In this document: positions 5,627-9,345 of the stretch, piece by piece | Layout: each line of letters opens with the position of its first letter | Numbering within the stretch: the first letter of the stretch is position 1 | NCBI GenBank assembly: GCA_021806355.1 | Contig: JAJZXT010000048.1 | Location: 1 to 9,345 of the forward strand | Reading direction: 5' to 3' | From: Thermoplasmata archaeon | GTDB taxonomy: Archaea > Thermoplasmatota > Thermoplasmata > Thermoplasmatales > Thermoplasmataceae | Length of the DNA stretch: 9,345 nt | Position numbers and translations under genes: made by a program | Notes under the pieces: model-generated | Database searches by the model: none | The model's input: the letters and a program-made list of their open reading frames with translations, nothing else | What the model was told of the DNA's origin: nothing

Positions 5627-7405
5627 CTACTGTACCTCCGCATATACAAACCCTAAATATGGGGTAGTGCCAAATGTTTGTCCGGAAGGAGTTGTGATTG
5701 ATTCTGAATATGATGATCCCATTATATTGAAATTCATAGCGTTGCCATTGGCCGTAAACAAATAACTTGTAAATACTAATTGAGATGCCGAGAAGTATAT
5801 TGGAGTTGACATTGCTGCTAACAGTCCAGTACCTATACTTGCCAATCCAGCTACTAAAGCAAAATACGACAAAGGTGCAGATGCACCATCGGTTATGAAA
5901 AAGGCTCCAATGCCTGCCCCTATAGATGCAGCACCGAATGCGATCGATAGTGCACCATTGACCCAGCTGCCAAGATTTGATGATGATAGACCCTGAGAAC
6001 CTGTTATATTCACATTTTGCATGTTCTCCTCACTTGTCAGAGGGTATGCTGTGCTGACCTTCAGGGTAGATTCAAGTTTGCTGAAGAACTGATTTATTGT
6101 CTGATTATAATAACTGTGTGTGTTATTAGTTAAATTCTTGAATTTATCTTTGTTGTACATATTTGACAAAAGATTTGACGATATTACAAGCATGCTGTTA
6201 TTGGCGTTCTCAATCTGAATACTTGCGGTTTTACCTTCATTGATATAATAGTAAGACCAACCATTATAAACATAGTATCCAGTCTGTATCACAGTTACTT
6301 GGTAGGTGATGTTTTGGAAAAATGCCATGTCTATACCTTGGTTTGAATTTGTGGTAAGTGAGTATCCCAATGTTGATGAACCTAATGTTATGGAATTATT
6401 GGTTCCAAGCGTTACTGAGGATGAATGCCATGTTGGATTGGATGTTGTTGTATAAGCATTGTTGAAGGGAATGGTGGATACCCCGTTGAACTGGGCAGCC
6501 AATATTACCTTATTCCCTGTGTATGAAATCACTGGGTTATTTGCGCCGTTGGCAGCAAGAAGTGCAAGAGGAAAGTCTCCAGTTATTGGATTTGAATATA
6601 CTGTGTTGACGGTTTGGTATGATCTCCCACCTCCACCGCCTCCTCCACCGATTTGCCTGTATGTGTGGTTTTTGATTATTCTGTGAACGGTAGAATTGCT
6701 TATCTTTATCATGTTGGTTGAATTCAACTCCTTGACCATATATGGGTTTGAAAGATCAAATACCGGTTTTATTCCCAGGACATTTGTTAATGAATATGGA
6801 TTGTAGTCAATGGCGTTGTAATAGTAGTAGGCATAGAGTTTCCCTCCCATGGCAAAGGAATATACTCCGTATATGGTCATTGAGGCATTCCCAACGAATC
6901 CAATCTGCTTCCATTCCCTTGAGAATGTGTTGTATAACGATGTGAACGGTATGGACATTGACCAGGATGTATTGCTCAAAGATCCTGAATATATGGTTAT
7001 GTCAGAGGCATTGTTATTTGGCATGAAGGTACTCATTGCTGAAAGGTTCCTTGCAACACTCTGATTGAATGATGAAAGATTGGTTGAATAGTCCTGAAGA
7101 TTGAATCTTGAGAGTGAAGGATTTATCGACGTTATGAGAAATGATGCGTTAACAGGTTCCATAATAAACCTGGAATTGGACGTAGAGTTGCCTGAACCGA
7201 ACAATGCGTATGATGAAATATTGCTACCCGGGATTGAACCGGTAAGAGACACAGCCACATCAATGGCAACAGATTTATTGCCATTGTTGCTGAATAGATA
7301 GAATACAGTGCCGAATCCTGCAAGAATCATTACAGTCGAAATGATGATCGCAATGGATTTTTTGCTCTTTAGCTTCTCTATGGTTATGTGCTCTTTAAGG
7401 TGCAT
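5627..7405 (-). CDS. Large exported Asn-rich surface protein with Gly tract and C-terminal hydrophobic hairpin
   Basis: I do not recognise the family. The 592-residue product has a basic N-terminus and a membrane segment at about 18-38 (SIAIIISTVMILAGFGTVFY), then a long Ser/Thr/Asn/Tyr-rich region with roughly 19 Asn-X-Ser/Thr sites and no cysteine. This is typical of an extracytoplasmic, probably glycosylated protein of an acidophilic archaeon. Eight glycines in a row occur at 253-260. Near the C-terminus two Gly/Ala-rich hydrophobic segments (about 484-505 and 512-532) are separated by a short DGASAP turn and carry small-residue GxxxG spacing, so they could form a membrane hairpin. A polar C-terminal domain follows. 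The ATG at 7403-7405 is backed by a promoter that overlaps a (TAA)9 repeat. It could be an adhesin, an S-layer-associated protein or a membrane-active protein; none is shown. Confidence 0.8.
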   Translation of the reverse strand: MHLKEHITIEKLKSKKSIAIIISTVMILAGFGTVFYLFSNNGNKSVAIDVAVSLTGSIPGSNISSYALFGSGNSTSNSRFIMEPVNASFLITSINPSLSRFNLQDYSTNLSSFNQSVARNLSAMSTFMPNNNASDITIYSGSLSNTSWSMSIPFTSLYNTFSREWKQIGFVGNASMTIYGVYSFAMGGKLYAYYYYNAIDYNPYSLTNVLGIKPVFDLSNPYMVKELNSTNMIKISNSTVHRIIKNHTYRQIGGGGGGGGRSYQTVNTVYSNPITGDFPLALLAANGANNPVISYTGNKVILAAQFNGVSTIPFNNAYTTTSNPTWHSSSVTLGTNNSITLGSSTLGYSLTTNSNQGIDMAFFQNITYQVTVIQTGYYVYNGWSYYYINEGKTASIQIENANNSMLVISSNLLSNMYNKDKFKNLTNNTHSYYNQTINQFFSKLESTLKVSTAYPLTSEENMQNVNITGSQGLSSSNLGSWVNGALSIAFGAASIGAGIGAFFITDGASAPLSYFALVAGLASIGTGLLAAMSTPIYFSASQLVFTSYLFTANGNAMNFNIMGSSYSESITTPSGQTFGTTPYLGFVYAEVQ

Positions 7406-7411
7406 TCTGGG

Positions 7412-7438
7412 TTATTATTATTATTATTATTATTATTA
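7412..7438. repeat. Perfect trinucleotide repeat, (TTA)9
   Basis: Nine uninterrupted TTA units on the plus strand read as (TAA)9 in the direction of the surface-protein gene. The repeat ends only six bases before its ATG, inside the predicted core promoter. Confidence 0.95.
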
Positions 7439-7448
7439 AGATTTCCGC
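7432..7448 (-). promoter_or_regulatory. BRE/TATA-like promoter of the surface-protein gene
   Basis: The minus strand has GCGGAAAT (7441-7448), a purine-rich BRE-like block, joined to TTAATAAT (7432-7439). The TATA-like part is made of the first repeat units and is centred about 30 bases from the ATG at 7405. Confidence 0.4.
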
Positions 7449-7601
7449 TGTTCCTCATCCCGTTGTGCATGAGTTTTCGTTCAGATAGAAGTTTCGAATT
7501 ATAAGTCTGACAATCAACTTAATTCCCATTCATCCATTATATTGAAAGGGGAGAATCCCTGCTCGCAAAGGTTAAAATGCAAGGATGAAAATGTGATTGA
7601 G

Positions 7602-7612
7602 TATATATAAAA
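7602..7612 (+). promoter_or_regulatory. TATA box of the plus-strand gene
   Basis: TATATATAAAA on the plus strand predicts a start near 7630-7637, about 25-30 bases before the GTG at 7660. It lies in a 254-base divergent spacer (7406-7659) that otherwise shows only the repeat and promoter of the opposite gene. Confidence 0.5.
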
Positions 7613-7659
7613 CTGAGCATCATGGCAAAGCCTATTTACTTTGATAAAAATGCTGTAGC

Positions 7660-8574
7660 GTGTTGATAAAGGAAATGGATGGGATTCCTGAAATGGAATG
7701 TGAAGCGACTATAGTCAGTGAATTAAAGATTTTTAAGGCCCTGTCTGAGCTGGCAGATCACATTCCATCCTTCATTTATAAAGATGAAAAAGGTATATCG
7801 ATAAGCTATTTCTTTGAAAGGAAGAGTGTCAAGAGCCAGAGAAACCTCGATCTTTTTTCCAGGGAATTTGAATGCAGAGCCTATGGAGATTCATATTTCA
7901 TCGTTAGTGAGGAGGGGACAATGCCCTCCATTGCCATTTATGGAAAGCTTCTTTCCATACCATCGGTTGTTGTCAATTACAAGTACCTGAAAGATGGTGT
8001 TCACCACATAATTTTTAACTTTTCCAAAAAAGACCTGGAAAATTTTTCATTGTTTATTATGGAACTTAAGGAAAATACTCCCGGATTCAGCATTGTTTAT
8101 CTCGGAGAAAATAGGGGTATTTCAAGAGTCCTTGATATTATGAAAGAAGTCCCCTCTTTTTACTACTCAAGCATGAGGATACATTTAGCCCCTGAGGAAA
8201 TGCAAGGCATAATGAAACATAAATGGGTAAGAAGAATGAGGTATAACTCCCCACACGTTGTTACCGATGCCATTTATAAATTTGAGGATCAAATACCGGA
8301 AATTGAGGGCATCAACATATTATCTGAGAAAAATAAAGTGGCCCAACTCAAGACCAGGGGCCCGAAATTGCGCGAAACGATTGATTACCTTGAACCAGTG
8401 AGGATGGAGTGCCAGAAAAATGATGGGGAAACCATGTATTTTGATGCCGTGGTACTGTCATCGTTTTATGGTGAATACCTGAAAAATGTAATAGATGATG
8501 CCAGAAAGCTAAACATATCCGATGTTACGATACGAAAGGCCGGTCCCCTGATTGACTTTTTAGGTTTTTCCTAG
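7660..8574 (+). CDS. Hypothetical protein, 304 residues, unknown family
   Basis: I do not recognise this protein. It is soluble, with alternating beta and helix segments and no signal peptide or membrane span. The clearest predicted block is 112-165: a strand (VHHIIFNF), a long helix (DLENFSLFIMELKEN), a strand (GFSIVYLGENRG) and another helix. A basic patch HKWVRRMRYN (187-196) might bind nucleic acid or phosphate. The C-terminal part (VLSSFYGEYLKNVIDDARKL, then SDVTIRKAGPL) is again strand and helix. No zinc finger, helix-turn-helix or nucleotide-binding loop is evident. The first possible start is GTG at 7660. TTG 7663 and ATG 7675 are alternatives, and AAAGGA lies just before the ATG. It is the only plus-strand gene here and ends 18 bases from the convergent ZPR1 gene. 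Two T5 runs (8557-8569) inside its 3' end may act as terminator. Confidence 0.75.
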   Translation: MLIKEMDGIPEMECEATIVSELKIFKALSELADHIPSFIYKDEKGISISYFFERKSVKSQRNLDLFSREFECRAYGDSYFIVSEEGTMPSIAIYGKLLSIPSVVVNYKYLKDGVHHIIFNFSKKDLENFSLFIMELKENTPGFSIVYLGENRGISRVLDIMKEVPSFYYSSMRIHLAPEEMQGIMKHKWVRRMRYNSPHVVTDAIYKFEDQIPEIEGINILSEKNKVAQLKTRGPKLRETIDYLEPVRMECQKNDGETMYFDAVVLSSFYGEYLKNVIDDARKLNISDVTIRKAGPLIDFLGFS

Positions 8575-8592
8575 GTTATTAGGGAATTGTAT

Positions 8593-9156
8593 CTATGATT
8601 CCATGGTGTCAAGCCTGTCGATTAATGCCTTAGGGCTATTGACCCTGCATTTCCCTGATTTATCCTCAAGAATCAGGGTGAACACCAGATGTTCTCCCTT
8701 GTTAACAGCATCAAAAAAGCGGAGAATTTTATCCATGTTTTCCCGGTCACCATCAAAATCAAGTATCATTGTTTTAAATCTATCTTCTATGTCTCCAAGA
8801 AGGCCTTCAATGGAGATTATTCCCCCGTTGGAATTTTCGCCAGGATAAATCTCTGCAGATATTTCCGGTATCAAAACGGTCGTGGTTGGCGATCTGTAAA
8901 GCAATGCCCCGTGGTCTTCCGGCAGATCGACACCCATGGTTACCCGCATCGGTTCACCAGATTCCAGCTGGAATACCTCACTCTCTTTATAGAGGCATTT
9001 ATGGCAGACATAACTTTGTATGTATATGCTCCTCTCGTATGATATCTCAGTTGTATAGTATACCAGGAACAACTTCTCTGAACATGTGGGGCATTCTACG
9101 GTGGTTTCTATTTCAACAGGCAACTTTGGACTGCTGTCATTTTTATGTTCATTCAT
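8593..9156 (-). CDS. zpr1: ZPR1-type zinc finger protein (archaeal)
   Basis: A 187-residue protein with one ZPR1 module. The zinc finger is Cys22-x2-Cys25 and Cys51-x2-Cys54, spaced by 25 residues as in ZPR1. The beta domain follows: VFQLESGEPMRVTMGVD, DHGALLYRSPTTTVLIPEIS and GGIISIEGLLGDIEDR, matching the family's 'P.G....V...DL...V.KS....I.IPE' and 'EGLL' pattern. Eukaryotic ZPR1 has two such modules and acts as a chaperone for eEF1A. The archaeal single-module form presumably also handles a translation factor, but its role is not shown. The start is ATG 9154-9156, with a very strong GGGGGGAG four bases before it. The ATG directly follows the stop codon of a short upstream frame. A hairpin sits in the leader. 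Confidence 0.9.
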   Translation of the reverse strand: MNEHKNDSSPKLPVEIETTVECPTCSEKLFLVYYTTEISYERSIYIQSYVCHKCLYKESEVFQLESGEPMRVTMGVDLPEDHGALLYRSPTTTVLIPEISAEIYPGENSNGGIISIEGLLGDIEDRFKTMILDFDGDRENMDKILRFFDAVNKGEHLVFTLILEDKSGKCRVNSPKALIDRLDTMES

Positions 9157-9345
9157 CTAACTCCCCCCAAGGATACCCACCTTCTTCAGAGGTGGGAGGA
9201 ATTGGGCAGTGAACCTCAATCCTTTGCCGTATTTTACCAGTTTGACCTTCTTCGTGTTTATGTCCATCTTCTTCTCTCCTCCCTTTATAATCATTGATTT
9301 TCCATAGTTATGCACACCGATAACACTGAATCTCTCATGACTATG
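9157..9345 (-). CDS. Short open frame abutting ZPR1, possibly a transposon remnant
   Basis: This frame is open from the right edge to TAG at 9157-9159, immediately before the ZPR1 ATG, giving 62 residues. It includes VIGVHNYGKSMIIKGGEKK and then MDINTKKVKLVKYGKG. An ATG at 9265-9267 with GGGAGG eight bases upstream could make a 36-residue peptide coupled to ZPR1. Alternatively the part 'NYGKSMIIKGG' faintly recalls the segment after the first catalytic Asp in IS605-type TnpB proteins, which would make this a deleted remnant. The Cys-rich C-terminus of TnpB is absent. I cannot decide between a real small gene, a remnant and chance. Confidence 0.3.
   Translation of the reverse strand, partial: HSHERFSVIGVHNYGKSMIIKGGEKKMDINTKKVKLVKYGKGLRFTAQFLPPLKKVGILGGS
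9161..9198 (-). promoter_or_regulatory. GC-rich hairpin and ribosome site in the ZPR1 leader
   Basis: Perfect 7-base arms CCCACCT and AGGTGGG (plus strand 9176-9182 and 9190-9196) enclose a 7-base loop. The ribosome site GGGGGGAG (9161-9168) follows. CTCCC at 9194-9198, which overlaps the upstream arm, could instead pair with GGGAG of the ribosome site, so two exclusive folds are possible. The arrangement also looks like the right-end hairpin of an IS200/IS605-type element. Confidence 0.45.
9283..9290 (-). promoter_or_regulatory. Possible TATA box for a ZPR1 transcript with a long leader
   Basis: The minus strand reads TTATAAAG. Transcription would start near 9261, giving a leader of about 105 bases that contains the hairpin and ribosome site. 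It is too close to the ATG at 9267 to serve that start. Confidence 0.25.

Noticed and set aside
6632..6655. Codon tract for eight glycines considered as a slippage repeat
   Set aside because: The codons vary (GGT, GGA, GGC, GGG), so it is not a simple DNA repeat and slippage is unlikely.
7441..7601. Divergent spacer examined for RNA genes, CRISPR repeats or larger palindromes
   Set aside because: Only weak 4-base symmetry (AGGG/CCCT near 7548-7561) was found, too short to support a feature.
7622..7666. ATG-started 14-codon frame overlapping the start of the plus-strand gene, a possible leader peptide
   Set aside because: Its ATG is only about 16 bases from the TATA centre, so it would lie upstream of the likely transcript start.
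8689..9212. Plus-strand frames of 108 and 117 codons opposite ZPR1
   Set aside because: ZPR1 on the other strand has its zinc finger and beta-domain motifs intact, and these frames have no promoter or ribosome site.

Overview
The window looks like chromosomal DNA of a Thermoplasmatales-type euryarchaeon (Ferroplasma/Cuniculiplasma-like). The grounds are: an archaeal ZPR1 protein; TATA-box promoters about 25-30 bases from start codons with little or no leader; oligo-T terminators; a tRNA-Ala gene without encoded CCA; AT-rich non-coding DNA; and exported proteins rich in Asn-X-Ser/Thr sites. The taxon is inferred from gene content and signals, not from a database match.

Layout: the left edge (1-162) holds the start of a ribbon-helix-helix antitoxin-type gene and a palindromic promoter. 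A tRNA-Ala(UGC) gene follows (227-298). Its 5' end overlaps the 3' end of a major facilitator of the phosphate:H+ symporter type (278-1864), so the transporter's stop codon lies inside the tRNA. Next, all on the minus strand, come an unrecognised 210-residue ORF (2049-2681), a short fold-type I aminotransferase (2691-3731), a membrane-anchored cupredoxin with a CuA-like Cys-x3-Cys loop (3771-4415), a nucleotide-sugar epimerase/dehydratase (4478-5437) and a large Asn-rich surface protein (5627-7405). The surface protein's promoter contains a perfect (TAA)9 repeat. A single plus-strand gene of unknown family (7660-8574) converges on an archaeal ZPR1 gene (8593-9156). The right edge has a short open frame and a GC-rich hairpin that abut the ZPR1 start and resemble a decayed IS200/IS605-type end.

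How the genes relate: the 210-residue ORF and the aminotransferase are nine bases apart and probably co-transcribed. The other minus-strand genes mostly have their own TATA-like elements and T-runs, so they look like single units. The epimerase lies between two exported, sequon-rich proteins, so it may serve surface glycosylation; this is inference from position only.

The observations most worth following are the transporter/tRNA overlap, the trinucleotide repeat forming the promoter of the surface-protein gene, the cupredoxin with an incomplete CuA ligand set, and the hairpin and open frame fused to the front of ZPR1. I see no CRISPR array, no complete insertion sequence and no obvious defence system. 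Nothing here proves a new multi-gene system.
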